Part shown: one piece after another, positions 45,418-58,100 of the stretch | Layout of the letters: every line of letters starts with the position of its first letter | How positions within the stretch are numbered: position 1 is the stretch's first letter | Assembly (NCBI GenBank): GCA_037976565.1 | Contig: CP137683.1 | Span: forward strand, 9,306,976-9,370,975 | Length of the DNA stretch: 64,000 nt | Source of the DNA: Mesocentrotus franciscanus | Lineage: Eukaryota; Echinodermata; Echinoidea; Camarodonta; Strongylocentrotidae | Reading direction: 5' to 3' | Notes under the pieces: model-generated | Told to the model about the DNA's origin: nothing | The model's database searches: none | Seen by the model: the letters and a program-made list of their open reading frames with translations, nothing else | Program-made: the position numbers and the translations under genes

Positions 45418-45879
45418 CAGAGGGCTACTGGGCTCTGAATATGGACTTGGAAGCCTGTCTCTTGAATTCAGAGGTGCCGGAATGATAACATCTAGCTCAG
45501 TTGGTCTCTTCTGTCTCTCGTTACCGCTGTTCTCCTCAAAGTCAGTGTTTGGAGGCTTTGGAAACTTCTTACTTATTAATTCCTCCATCATGCTATTGTG
45601 GTTTCCATAGCGACTGCTCAGCTCTCTCCTCTCCCCGTTACCTGACGGGGTGGAGATTGGGGTGGAGATTGGGTTAGATGCTGGTGCCGCTGAAGGTGTA
45701 TCCTTCTCCTGGAGGTAGGTAGCGGGGAGGTACACCGGTTTCTCGCCCAGCTTGCGGACATACCACCAATCCTTGTTAGACTTCTTGATGAGCTGAAAGA
45801 CATCACCAGGTTTCATCTGCAAATTGTCCCCATTGCTGTTCTTGTAATTGTACGGGTATTTCGCTGACACAACTTCCAT
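45418..45879 (-). CDS. ARHGAP12/27-like: SH3-domain exon with start codon of ARHGAP12/27-like protein
   Basis: This is the first coding exon, 154 codons. The ATG at 45879-45877 sits in a good context (A at -3, G at +4). Residues 4-60 form an SH3 domain: the ALYDY-like strand reads AKYPYNY, the n-Src/distal region reads LIKKSNKDWWYVRK with the paired tryptophans, and the last strand reads VYLPATYLQE with the conserved P and Y of the ligand groove. The spacing and the KKxNxDWW motif match the N-terminal SH3 of ARHGAP12/15/27 as I know it. Residues 65-154 are a Ser/Pro-rich linker with PSPYSEPSSP at the end. The exon ends CTG|GTAAGT, a consensus donor, in phase 0. The open frame continues 23 codons into the intron; those residues are not part of the protein. 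Upstream, a possible 5'UTR acceptor (GTTAG) lies near 45891. Confidence 0.88.
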
Positions 45880-46786
45880 TTTGAATGTTCTCTAACGGTC
45901 TTCTTCACACACAAACCAGCAATACAAAAATCAATGGAATGGTGAATGATGCCCCTTCATGGGGCTATATTTGTACAAATACAGGAAAGGGGTAATTAAG
46001 TGGATATCGATGCTTAGTCGGGATGGGTTTCAATTTTCATGTAGCCAACGGGTCAAACCTTGATCTTGTGTCATTTAATATGTAATCTACTGGTCTCGGT
46101 TTTGCTGCGAGGCGAGTATTCTACCAGAATGCCATGCTCTGCACTGTGCATAGCTCCTTCGTACATGAACACATGCAAGCGGACTGAATAGCAACAGGCA
46201 ATCAGAACTGCACGGGTTAAAACACAGGATGATGATTGCTCTAATCCCAAATTAGCGCTGCTCGCCTGATATTCCAAACCTAATTCACACGTATTATGTT
46301 TCCAAGCCCAGTCCAGGAAGGGGTATTCCTCGCTCAAGCCGATCCAACATTCATGCCAATGCGACCAGGGGGGCTATTAATAAAACCTTGTCTGACTGGA
46401 TGGGAAACTCTCCATTACATCTCATTAAAAGATGGGCTGGGAAAGAAAAAAAAAATAGTACAGACGCTTGTTGTTGGGAATGTGGCATGTATTGGTGTAC
46501 TTCCTTTCCGGCGGCGACTCGTATCATGAACAGGCACAGGGCATTTCTCCGGGATGAGTAATATGGAACGCCACACACATACACACCACTTACAATCCAA
46601 TGGTCCCTGCTCGTTGAATGGCACTAATAATCAACAGTCTGTCCTATAGAGAGGGGCCTGTTTATCGGCACTCTGTGTGCAGCTGAGCTGGGAAGTCTCT
46701 AATCAATGGGTTCTCAGACTCTTCTACAGGTGGGTGCCTCTCAATACACCGACATGAACTCCAGAGTATTGATATGGGTTTTCACA

Positions 46787-46792
46787 TTTATT
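46787..46792 (-). terminator. Polyadenylation signal AATAAA
   Basis: Minus-strand AATAAA about 95 bp beyond the TAG of the candidate terminal exon. The hexamer is common in AT-rich DNA, so its weight comes only from its placement. Confidence 0.3.
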
Positions 46793-46886
46793 TGTTGTCA
46801 GAGAACACACAACCACCCTGTGTTAAAAAGGAATGTCATGGATGGGCTAGAACTGAACAGTTATTAAACAGGGGCGGTGGCAAGTT

Positions 46887-47000
46887 CTATTCCTGGTACC
46901 GGTGGCGTGATGAGGGAGAATCAAAGTTGCTCTTGGGAAGTCGTCCTGTTGCTACATGATCGTCCAGGGCTTCCGTCGCATCGCCTGCATCTTTTCCTGC
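46887..47000 (-). CDS. Candidate terminal exon of a second minus-strand gene
   Basis: The acceptor is excellent (CGTTTCTTTTCTATTTTTAA, then TTGCAG|GAAAAG). From it runs a frame reading GKDAGDATEALDDHVATGRL, then PKSNFDSPSSRHRYQE and a TAG at 46889-46887. A canonical AATAAA lies about 95 bp downstream (46792-46787), where a terminal exon would place it. The exon enters in phase 1, and the 30-nt candidate exon upstream leaves in phase 1, giving a Gly at the junction. It lies upstream of the SH3 exon, so it is either the 3' end of another gene or an alternative exon of the ARHGAP gene. I do not recognise the protein. Confidence 0.35.
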   Translation of the reverse strand, partial: AGKDAGDATEALDDHVATGRLPKSNFDSPSSRHRYQE

Positions 47001-48029
47001 AATTAAAAATAGAAAAGAAACGTGCAGGATGATGTTTTTATGAGGTGAGCAGGGGGAGGGATAGACCATGTACATGCATGTAATACATGTAAATGTAGCT
47101 CACAGGCTTTAAGTAACAAAGCACTCCCCCCTCCCAATAATAACAAATGTGTTATAAATTCCAGTCGAGCAGTATCAAACTTCAAAACTAGTAAAAATTT
47201 GATTTGATTGCCGGACCATGCAGTCAATATCACCAAGCACCCGTAGGCACCATTCATTACAGCTTCATATGATACATTTGGGCCAACTTATACTCCAGTA
47301 GATAAAACGTGCGAAGCTTTACTTCATTTTATGGCAAGAAATGTCAACATGCCAAACCAAACATGGTCATCCCCTTCATAAGCTCTCCATGTATGCGACT
47401 TTCAGCCAACTTTATACAGTATATCAATTGTATTTCTACTCCTTGAACAATAGATCCTTGTTTTCTTTTACGATGGCCATAACAACCACTTGAACATTCA
47501 AATTTGTCTCTTGACAATACAAGGAAATACATTACAGAAGGATACCCATGTACGTGTACTGTACAGAAATGCACATTAGGCAAGATTAATGCATCAGTGT
47601 ACCGGGTAAATGAATCCTCGAAATCTCTAATGGCCTCTTGAAACTTCCCATAAATGGAAATTTGCTAGCCTTCAATTTTATTAATTGTGCATGCAATAAA
47701 CTGTAATCACAACTACTGGTGAAAATGCCACAAGCCCATTACTAGCTGTACATGTACATGTACATGAACAGAGGAGCTGAAGATGATACAAGTAAAATCT
47801 GGATTTATATATAATAGTGCTTAATATGAAATACAGTCTCTAAGTGCTTTAAAGATATCATTACCCTGGTCATCGGATGTGCCCCATCTCCACTCCCTAG
47901 TAAGTATTCCTACCACATGGGCACCGTGAGAGCATGTATAGCAATTACTAACACAAAGGCTTTCATCATCCTACCGGGTCCCCATTTCTCTCCCGAGTAT
48001 GGAGTGGCACATGCAGATGGATGCCTCGC

Positions 48030-48108
48030 CAAAGGAGATCGGAGATCAAACCCACAACCTCTGCCTTTCAAGCCAAGTGCTTAAACCACTCGACTACGAC
48101 ACCTCTGT
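48030..48108 (-). mobile_element. tRNA-Ser-like SINE or pseudogene
   Basis: The minus strand reads GGTGTCGTAGTCGAGTGGTT then TAAGCACTTGG, close to the tRNA-Ser D-arm region (A box). GGTTGTGGGTTTGATCTCC follows as a degenerate B box. Length and spacing suit a tRNA-derived SINE head; no intact tRNA fold. Confidence 0.6.
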
Positions 48109-48517
48109 AAAAACCCATTGCAACCAAAACCCTTACTTACCCTACATCTACATGTATATTTTTCATGAAATAACGCCCAGAGTAGTTATCACCAAAGCAT
48201 ACTCCTGAGCATGTGCAGCTTCTGAAACTGCACTTTCACTGTAGGCTACCTCGATCTATACAATAATACATGTAGCACTATGATTTTATTCCTCCAAACA
48301 AAAATCACTTCAACAATTTTAAAAGAGCCCCCACATGAAAAATATGTTTCTACTCTATGCCAAGATACCTCCATCAACTTTACAAGCCACGCCAAGATAA
48401 ATGGTAATAAAATGATCCAATCTCATCAACTTATCTCCTAAAGTCCATTCATGGTGTCTCCTGTCAAATTTACAGTAGCACAAGACAGGTCAAAGTTCCC
48501 TATTTTCACTTACTTAC

Positions 48518-48547
48518 CCCATAAAAGTTCAGCGAAAAACTTGGACA
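48518..48547 (-). CDS. Candidate 30-nt microexon upstream of the terminal exon
   Basis: Acceptor CTTCCACAG|TG and consensus donor GGG|GTAAGT enclose 30 nt. In phase 1 it reads SKFFAELLW plus the first base of a Gly codon completed by the 46887-47000 exon, so the two join as ELLWGKDAGD. Phase and strand agree, but a 30-nt match can arise by chance. No convincing upstream exon was found: the tempting frame at 51932-52000 lies in a dispersed repeat. Confidence 0.22.
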
Positions 48548-49104
48548 CTGTGGAAGCTTAACAATGCAAAGTTTGATACACTTTTTAACACCAGTGCACT
48601 TCTACATAGTGAAATGCAACAATTCCTGGAGTTGATGGTTTGTACAGTACATGTACATGTATGTATGTTCAGACTTGTAGGCAGGCCTATGTGTATCCAA
48701 TACCCTGGATTGTACTATTACTGTTACGTGACTACCCTGTGTACATTTAAAACCAACATACTGAAAACACTTCCTGGGGGCTCGGATTTCAAACACTTCA
48801 AAATGTTTTCCTCCTACCCAAGATAAATTTCCTTCAATTGTTTTCTGTAATCAAGTAATTCTACTTGTAGAAGGCAAGTGCCATAATCCCCTGAATTTCA
48901 TCTTTGAGATTTAAAATAATAACAAATCTGACAAATATTCAATATGTTTTTATTTCCTTATATCACAAATATTTCCAAAGAATATATACATGTATGCCAT
49001 CAAAGACACCAAAAGCTAAATGGTACCATACATGTACATGTAATTATATGAAAAAATTATGTTAGAGTCTAAAATTTAACGTAGCTCATTCTTAAACTTC
49101 ACGA

Positions 49105-49345
49105 TGCTGCCAAATCCCTAGGATAGGACGTTAAATGGAGGCCCGTGTAGAGGAGAATCACCAGCTCTGGATGTTAAAAACCCACTGCACTATTCGTATA
49201 AGAGTAGGGGAAACCCCAGTGTAGTGGTCCACCTACACACCCCCAATCAGTTATACCAGGAGGAGAGATCCAACGGTTAAAGTGATTCAGTTCACTTTAA
49301 TATCGCCTCTCAGCCACAGGTGACGCCAATACTTAATAATAATAA
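49105..49345 (+). mobile_element. SINE/LINE 3' body fragment
   Basis: Contains AGGATAGGACGTTAAATGGA then GGCCCGTGTAGAGG, and TTAAAAACCCACTGCACT, ending in an ATT/AAT-rich tail. I know this GACGTTAAA...GGTCCCGTGT arrangement from widespread metazoan SINE/LINE tails; the family name is not certain. Confidence 0.5.
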
Positions 49346-51499
49346 TATGGACCAAACTTTCCAAATGCAAGCTTCATGCAAAAGAATTTTTAATTTAAAA
49401 TCTTTGACTAACTTTAATAGTGTAGATCCATATGATGGCAAGAGCATTTCGTCTGTATGTAGGCGAAACAATTTTCTTTGTTGTTCTTTAGTTTCACTCT
49501 CCATGATTGTAAGTTGGTGAGTTTTTAGGCAAACAAAAGCTCAAATACATGTGAGTCACAACAGAGACTACAAAAATAAACATGATGGAAATAGAAAGCT
49601 AAAAACTTCATGTAGTAAATCAAGATCAAGAATCAAGATCAAGAATCAAGAATGAACATTGACAAGCTATTTCATCAGCAGGAAAAGTAGAATTCTAACA
49701 ACTTTAAATTTCCTTTTCTTTTTGAGAAGCCTCATGTACATGTACAGTACATGTTACATGGACATTTTTAAAATCATTTTTCAATTAAGTACAATGTATT
49801 AGGGCAAGTCCAAGTTTTTGTCCCCTACTTAGCCAACAATAATAAAGATTGTAGCATATCTGAGTTGTATTTAAGTGTTCCAATCACCAAGAAATATTTC
49901 ATTTACCGGTAATTCTGTTAGTACTAGTAGTTGGATCAAAATATGAGCAACAAATATTGCTTCCGTAAAGAGATTTTGCAAGATAAAATACACTCTAAAT
50001 CAAAATAGAAGGGACTTGTAGAAGACTACTCAGCATGCCCTATGGCCAGAAAATACACACAAAACAGTCAACGATTTTATGTTGACAGCCTGTCTAGAAT
50101 CTCAACAAATTGCGGAAAATTGACGAGCATAGATTTTTTTCCTTCTTTCTTCTGCTCCCTTTTAAATTTGATTAATGCGATTTGAATTGGGTGTAAATAT
50201 TCAAAATTGAATGAAACACAACAATAAAACTACAACAACAACAAAAAAGCAGTCTCGCATAAAATAGGGCTGCATGGATTTTTATGAAAGGCCTACATGT
50301 ACATATACATGTACATATACTGGTACATCTAAATCTACACAGACCTCCAACTACAAATGTTCAAGGACAAGTCAATTTGATTCCTACAAAAGGGGTGTGT
50401 GTGGAAGCACCATAACACTCTCTTTTCGATATGGGTACGGTATGCCCTTGCTTAGTGAAGAGAGGCTGGTCAAACAATAGCTATTTACTATTGCCAAACA
50501 ATCATGACACGCCTATACCTACAATGTATACCACAAGATATAAACCTAATATATATTTAGTAAATAAAAGCATCATGCATAAAACATGTACAGTACATGT
50601 AGGATACCATGGAGCATATTTTTTTCAGTCTGACTTTAAAATAGGGTTATGAGGTAGACAGGATATAGCCTGATTTATTTTTTTCTAATATCAAGATATC
50701 TATATTTAAAAAATCTCCAAAGTGTGTGTTTTTCTTCTATTTTATAAGATTAAAGTGTAGCATCAGTATATACTGTAATGTGTTTGGAGCCAGAAGGGTG
50801 TTAACTCTTATACTGTAATACAGAGTTGAAGCCCTTCTGTCTCTAAATGACCAGATGATACGGTTAAAATATCTGCCTGTCTAAACTTGTAATAATTTTT
50901 GCCTTTTACTGATTTTAATATAAAAGGGAAGGTTTTGGAAATCTGTCAGTATTTAGCAAAGTAAGAAGACCGCAACATGACACCATAGACACACACAAAA
51001 TTATTATTTTTTTTAAACTGTTTTTTTAATTAATTTGTTAATTAAGGTACAGTGCAGGAAGGCCTATGTTCACAATTGTATAAAGAAATCATCAAGTATC
51101 ACATCAAGGGGAAGCAGCTATCAAGGACTTAGTTTTTCTTTTAATAATGTAAAAAATTAAAAATTATACATGTACATGTACTGTGCTTGTATTCTGGCTA
51201 AATTGGTAGACCTACATGTATGAAAAACTCACATTTTGGGCCTACACTGTACATGTACACGTACAATTCAAAACACTGAGGGCAAGATGCCAAAAACAAC
51301 AAGTATAGTGGTTTTCTAATGGTACAACTGAACATATCTCCATACTAAATTTGACGTGATCCATTGAGAAATAAGGAAGTTCACAAAAATAATCCTGGCC
51401 TGCATAACTTTCAACACAGAGGGCAGTAACCCCTAAAATATTTTGTGCATTTTTCATCTGTACCACAAGAATTCATCATGGAAGGGTGGAATTCTATGA

Positions 51500-51852
51500 T
51501 ATCGTTAATTTGTTATCTTTTTAAAAAATAGTTTGAAATGTGATTTACATGTCCTATTTTCTTGTAATTTATTCATTATCCAAAGTACATAATTATTACA
51601 GTTTCATTTATGTTATTTATTGTATTTTCATTTTCATCATCATGTTACTGTTAATACACTGTTAGATAAGTAAGAGCGGTTCTTTTGTCTAAATTAAGCA
51701 CAATGTTCATTTCATGTTTCTTGTTGATGTTTATTACATACAGTGTATTTTAGATTAATTGTAGTTTTCATTTGTTTTGTAAAGCGCTTAGAAACTGTAT
51801 GTGTACATTATACCAGCGCTATATAAATTTTAGATATTATTATTATTATTTA
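51500..51852 (+). mobile_element. LINE 3' tail (CR1/L2-like)
   Basis: Ends GTAAAGCGCTTAGAAACTGT, then CAGCGCTATATAAATTTTAG and a (TTA)n microsatellite, the usual 3' end of CR1/L2-like LINEs in invertebrates. Upstream is T-rich 3'UTR-like DNA without ORF. Confidence 0.6.
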
Positions 51853-52322
51853 CATCGCTGGCCTCCTTTCAATATTACTAGTCAGCTCAGATTACTGTCG
51901 ATGGATGTAAATCAATGAGATACTTACTGCATGTTTGCTTTTTAAGAGTAAGAAGGCCATAAAACTCAGTATTAAACTCACACACCCTTCTGGCTCTCAC
52001 TCTCAGCAGAGGATATACATTGTTTGAAAGAGCTTAGAAAAATTTAAGGAGTGGTTTGCACTGAATCACACCAATGGGAGAATATACACGTATGGCTGCC
52101 TTTCAATAGAAAATATTTTATGGGGTAAAATAGGTGGGATAGAAAGGCAAAAAAGAGAGCTCCTTTGAGAGTTGAAACAGGAACTTCCAAAAGAATATAT
52201 ATTTCTTTCTTTTTTCTGTTTGTACATTAGAAACAAAGAACTTCTATATGTACATTTAAAGGCACAATCCAAATACTGAACTTAACAAATATAGCAATAA
52301 AATGACTTTGCTTGATAGTTGG

Positions 52323-52500
52323 CAGGTGTTGTGGCATGCGCCTGTAATCCAGCTAACAGTGGAAGTTACAAACTGATTCAGCCGAGGACGCAGGTTCGAA
52401 ACCGAGTCACGTCTTTTGGATGGTGAAGTTAAAGGTCGGTCCCCAGACGTAAATAATCATATCTGATTGATACACGTCTGTACAAACCCAATACACACAC
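52323..52500 (+). mobile_element. SINE copy 2, full length
   Basis: Same head (TGTGGCATGCGCCTGTAATC), B box (GCAGGTTCGAAACCGAGTC) and body (GTCTTTTGGATGGTGAAGTT, then AAAGGTCGGTCCCCAGACG) as copy 1, ending in a CA-repeat tail. Only scattered substitutions separate the copies. Confidence 0.78.
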
Positions 52501-52539
52501 ATGTTGGCAGGGCCAGGCACAATTGTATTGTAAGCTTTA

Positions 52540-52800
52540 TCCTTCCCCTTTCCTTTTCCACTCCTCTTCTTCCCTGCCCCTTCACTGCTGCCCCCTCTGT
52601 CTAATTTCTTCACCCCTCCCTCCTTCGCTTCCCTCATTCATCCCTTCTCCCTTTCTTTCTCTTTCTCTCTCTTCTCCCTCCCTCCATCTCGACTCTTCCC
52701 TCCCTCCGTCTCGACTCTCCCCTCCCTCTCTCCTTCCCCAACTCCCTCCCCTTCCTTCCTCTCCCTCCCTCCTTTCCCTTCTCCCTTCCTCTCTCCAAAA
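52540..52800. repeat. CT-rich polypyrimidine tract
   Basis: Pyrimidine-rich run with CCCTCC and CTTT units directly 3' of SINE copy 2. Frames through it are artefacts. Confidence 0.88.
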
Positions 52801-54700
52801 CATAAAAAATTAGTAAAAATAAATAACTACTGTACATGTGCATTGTATTAAAATACACCAACACATATAATATCATCCATATTATCGTAAATATTTTCCT
52901 GAATGACAGAGACAATAATGAATGCCCAATACATGACCTTCTCACCCACGCGATATTCGTGATAAGCCTTCCTCCTGACCAAATAAAATACAATAGAATA
53001 TGAAATTTACTCCATCATAACAAATGAACCTTATCACGACCAAATATGTAACCCTTTTTGTGTAAATAATAGGATTTATTTAAAAGTACATGTACATGTA
53101 CAATGATGAGTGGTACACCATATCAACAACTCTGAAATATCCTAATTCAACTGATTACTGTATACTTGAGTTTCTAATAACTTCCTGAAAAATGCATTTG
53201 AATCTAATCATTCTTTAGTTTAGATATACATAAATATTTAAAGAGAAGGTTGAGTTCTGGGAAGAGGTGAAAAATAATTTGTGAATGTTATCATTGTTAT
53301 TTTGCAAATGTGGAAGAACATCAGATTAAAAGTGTTCCCTGAAAAGCATGGCTCTTCAAATGCCTTAATATTCTAAATATGGCATGTAACAGCATAGAAA
53401 TCGGGACAAATTTTTATGCCACATGTTCGTGTAGTCCCATATACATCTTTCTGTGTACAGTGCTTGTAACATTACCAAGACCGGGCCAAATTTCTTATCA
53501 TTTTGATGACTCCAGAACCTTGCAGTACTTACACACCAATACTTACATGTATATGCTAGATTGTCAACCTTTTCTGATCGATTCCACACTGTTTCTTTCA
53601 CAATGCAATCGCATGACCAGAACTCAACCTTCTCTTTAAACAGCACTCATTACGGTATACACTGTACATGTACATGATGTCAACCATGATACCGGTACAG
53701 TTACCGGTACGGTATGTTACAGGGCACAGCTGAACTTTATCATGTTTTTATCCTACTCTTTCTTCTCATCGCTTCTTCCGTCTCCTTTCCTATAATTACA
53801 CTAATGAAACTATTTCCTTTTCAAATACTTCACAGCAAGCCCCTGACAAACTACACCTTATGTTAACTGTGCCTGTTAAACAAATATCTTTCGCAAGACA
53901 ACCTAAGAAATTCCATCAATAAAAATTCAAAGTGTACTTGTACATGTGTCAAAGGATGACCATCTACTTGTACAATGTAATGTATTAGGGCACTATTAAC
54001 TTGAAATAAAGGTCACATTACAACTTCTTCTTTTTAATAAATGTGAGTCTGGCTTTTACTTCTTCAGTTGTCTGATGTAGTATTAAAAAAATTAAAATAA
54101 ATAAATATTAAATCAAATAAAAAATAAAAAGATCTCTATGAACATTTACATGTATAAAGTCATAATGAAAACTAACAATTTATGAGGAAAAAACCAATAA
54201 CTATTTTACATAATGATTTTTAGTATGTATATTACCATCTGAAATGCAAATTTTCCATTTACAATTACTTATTTAAAATAAATTTGGTATTCCAAAACAG
54301 GACCGATTGTATTCCTACCCACTCAACAAATAAATGTACAGTATGTACACTGTACATGTACAGTGTATGTATATATATACTACATTTGTTACCAATCAAA
54401 GCCAGAAAGAACATGAGCTCATATCATTTTACAAAGTTGAACCCTCCTGGCTCCAAACGGACAATACAATGTGCAAAACCACACAATGCGGATCTCTTTC
54501 ATCATTCATACTGTAGGTACACACACTGTACATGTATGCTCCAAGTGACTCACTACTTTAGAAAGGTACAGTACTGTACGTGGGTAAGATATCTTCTTTC
54601 ATTGCAATAATGGGCGATAAGCACAGACTTCGGATATTTAAAAAATCAACACCCTAGAAGTAAACATCGCATTAATACATTGTGGGAGTTTTTCTAAAGC
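52801..54700. other. No gene seen
   Basis: AT-rich DNA with short TACATG runs and a TACCGGTACAGTTACCGGTA-type inverted repeat near 53693-53714. No conserved frame. Confidence 0.5.
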
Positions 54701-54702
54701 CT

Positions 54703-54831
54703 CGGTCACAAATGCCATTACGAACTGCTACGAACGCCGTACGAACGATTTACAGACAATGGAAATTCGGGAAGACAATGGAAAAACAGAGATTCGTACG
54801 AAGTTATCGTTCGTTGGAACCTTTGTGACCG
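54703..54831. mobile_element. Short MITE with CGGTCACAAA ends
   Basis: CGGTCACAAATGCCATTACG and its inverse at the right (AACCTTTGTGACCG) bound a 129-bp element with internal CGTACGAAC/GTTCGT pairs. Confidence 0.65.
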
Positions 54832-54950
54832 TAGCATTATTTGGATGGTTGTAATACTGGTTTGAAAGTTCTTATCACATCCAAAACTAAAAGTAAAAAT
54901 TACTTGTAATGGTTTCGATTTCAGCTAGAGTTCAGAGGTCAGACATCTTC

Positions 54951-55137
54951 CAGGCCTTAAATTTCAATATTTTTAGGGCAAGGCCACTTTTCTGTAGGGC
55001 ACATTCATATATTACAGCACAAATGGGAAGAATTGGAAAGGGCACACATCTCCAAGGCCAATGAGAGGGGCATTGAGGCCAATCAAAAGGGCATCCACGG
55101 CCATGGCCTTGGTGGCCTTGGATTAATTTAAGCCCTG
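54951..55137. mobile_element. Short TIR element with ATCTTC flanks
   Basis: Ends CAGGCCTTAAATT and AATTTAAGCCCTG are inverted; ATCTTC is directly repeated on both sides (54945-54950, 55138-55143). The interior has GGCCATGGCCTTGGTGGCC repeats. Confidence 0.75.
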
Positions 55138-55143
55138 ATCTTC

Positions 55144-58100
55144 CTCAGACAAAAATTGGCGGACTGAACAAAGCCACCAATTTTCCGATGGCCAGTTGTT
55201 GTTGTTTTGGCAACAACAACAACTACTCACTACTGGTGATCGGGAAATAGAGCATCAAAATGCTTTGTAAAAATCATGGCTCCCTAACTCTATCTAGCAT
55301 AGAGTCTAGTCTACAAATACACCCTGTATATACATTTCATAATCATATTCATTACTAGTATGATGCGTTAACCTATTGTCAGACAATTAACGCTATTTCT
55401 TCATACTGCAGAAAATCTTGACAACAGTAAATTGTCTTGAAAAGTTAGTGAAATGCAAATAAAGTCCACTAACTTTAAAGCAGTGAATCTGCGGTATTTA
55501 GCGAGGATTGCCAAAACAATGGAACCATTCAAATTTTGTATTAAAAGCAAAAGAACACGCTCCCAATGCCGGACACTTATTGGTCAATTAACTTCAATCA
55601 AACACTGAGATAAAAGTAAATTAGATTTTACAAATTTACATTAAATACAATTCCAAATGATTGACAAGATCATAATTAAACAAATTTAACTAGTTTGGAA
55701 ATATTTAAAAAATCTTTAAAAATGTTGTTTTCAACATATATTTCTCCAGTACATATTTGAGATCTCCTATTTTTCCCTATAAAACTGCACAATTGTGAAC
55801 TCATCTATGGTGTTTGCGAAGTCAAGACATTATGCTGAGCTGTGATTTGAGTTTTGACCAAATAGCGTATTTTACATAATTCTAGGTACAAAATACAGTT
55901 TTGTCAAATTTTGAGAGCAGAATCATTTGTATAATTGCATTTGCGCTCTCTGTAAAATGAGATACGTCGAGGTAGTTCTTGTATAACACAAATTGTTTGT
56001 GAGAGCAACTGCAATTTGCTTTGTGAGCGACTGTGCGCATTAACATTCATGTAAATCAGAAATGTGGGCTGCCATACACTTGTTACGTTGGAAACGGCAC
56101 ATGAAGGTCAAATCATCAAAATACGTTGACCTTTCGATGCATATCATTTCAATTCCAAAGATATACATGTAAGGCCATTTTGAATTGAATGGTTTATTGA
56201 GAATACTGAAAATGGTAACCTGAGCGCTGAATTACATTCAGTTTACATTCAGTTTACAATAAAAGCACATTAAATACAAAGCAATATTAAAACAATTATG
56301 AAATATAACCAAAACTAAGTAAATTAAGACCAACACTATATTCTAACAGTTAAAACATACAGCTGTGATATTTTATCTTTCTTATAAAACTGAAACGTAC
56401 TGAGATAAATCTTGAGAAAAAAATGGAGCCAGTATATGTAACCTTTTAAAAGGTTTGAAAGTAGATATGAGGAAGAAGCATATTAACTGATAGTTTTAGC
56501 CATGGGAACAAAGTTACATAGGGGTGTCCGGTATCAAGACGCGTCCAGTACTTAATAAGTGACCATACATGTACTTACACATGTACATGACAATAATAAC
56601 GTGAGAGAATCTCCAAGTCCTATATTGGTACCAAAAACACGAAAAGATGAAAATTATTTAGAGTGAAAAATCAGCAACGAATATTCAACAACATTGGAAC
56701 TAAAATATACAGATGTCATCTGTTGCTATTTTTACATCATCTCGATCAGAAATATTTATATCTCAACCTTTGAATCAATTATTTTATCATTCTCTTAGCG
56801 TATTCATGAAATCTAAGTCGGAAATGGCTTATGTCTCTGATTAAAGTTGAAGCACAAATGCTGTGACTGCGCACCCTGAGTGCCCCAGGGCAGCGCACGG
56901 AAGAAACCACTAGCATTGGCTGGTCCGATGCGCGTATTGGCATGCGGTTTTGCCTTGATCTTGAGCCTGAGAGGTCCCCATTGCGACTTAAACAGCTTAT
57001 GGTTGAAATCCCGTGGCTCTGCTGTGCTTGTGTCGAGTGGACGAGAATAATATGACATTATATGTACACTGTACTTCATGGTTTCCCAAGCAATTATTTT
57101 TGCAATCTCTCCATGGAAAATGTGTGAAAGAATACTATTCTTGACTATTTTAAGGTTTATTATAATCTATTTTAGTGTTGTTGTTGTTGTTGTCAATTGC
57201 AAATTACTTTCCTTGGAATTTGGGTTCAAAATTGGACTTTGTTTTCTTTTGTTGGAGAGTGCTGCTAAGTTCAATTAATTCATGGAAATTATTTTAATGG
57301 TTTTAACCTTGAACTTTGTTTGAAGCCTGAAAATTAGATTTTAAAAACAAAGCGATATATAAATTTGAATTCATTATTTGTTTACACATTTAATTGATTT
57401 TTTATATTGGAGTCTTTATACCCGGTAAGCACTTACATACTTGTCATGTTTGTTAGGATCATTTCTCTTAGTCTTAGAAATAAAGGCCTACAATGTAATT
57501 CAATGTAGTATATATTGTACATTTTCAAATATTGCATTCTATATTTTCAAGGGTAACATTTTTACTTACACTCTCCAAAATTTGTTTCTATACAATTTCA
57601 GTACAAAGATTAAGAAAATTGAAAGATGAAAAATTGAAAATGCACAACAGTCAAACAGACACATGTAAGTTATAATCTAATATTCAACACTTTTATTACA
57701 ATTATCTACAAAGCATATCACTGCAATAAAACAAAGTATGTACATGTACAGTACATTACACAATACACAAGGCTGCAATAATTGATTTTCATCACCAATA
57801 CATACTGTATACAGTATAGTGAACAGAAAATACATTTTATAATTTAAATAATAAAATAAAGATTTGTATTCCCATTTAATATGTAAAAAACTTCTCAAAC
57901 AACATTTTTTTTCACAAACAAAAGATGGTAGAACACTTCAAGTTCAGAACAAATTTCTCAAGCAACTAATTAATAATTTTCCCTTTTGCCTGTCAGTTTT
58001 GGTTCCATGTGAATTGAAGGGGATAATCATGCATGTTATATTATTTAGTTATACTACATGTACATGTATTAGTATTGCAATATTTTCCTGTGATAAAAAA

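Larger units (their letters stand above)
3337..45879 (-). other. ARHGAP12/27-like: Rho GTPase-activating protein gene, ARHGAP9/12/15/27 group (5' part)
   Basis: Gene-level entry joining the minus-strand exons listed separately. Seen: a start codon followed at once by an SH3 domain, long charged and proline-rich linker exons, then WW-domain exons. All have GT-AG boundaries and all are phase 0. Known: ARHGAP12 and ARHGAP27 have SH3, WW, PH and RhoGAP domains in that order, bind proline-rich partners and inactivate Rac/Cdc42/Rho-type GTPases in cortical actin and endocytic trafficking. Inferred: the PH and catalytic RhoGAP exons lie beyond the left edge, so no GAP arginine finger can be checked. 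The first intron would be about 20 kb and is full of transposable elements. The linker between SH3 and WW is larger than I expect for vertebrate members. The assignment to the group rests on SH3 and WW motifs and is firm; the choice between 12-like and 27-like is not. Confidence 0.8.

Noticed and set aside
51932..52000. Minus-strand exon-like frame (EFNTEFYGLLTLKKQTC) with a GTAAGTATC donor, in phase with the microexon at 48518
   Set aside because: The stretch is another copy of the small dispersed palindrome also seen at 50788, so the protein look is most likely accidental.
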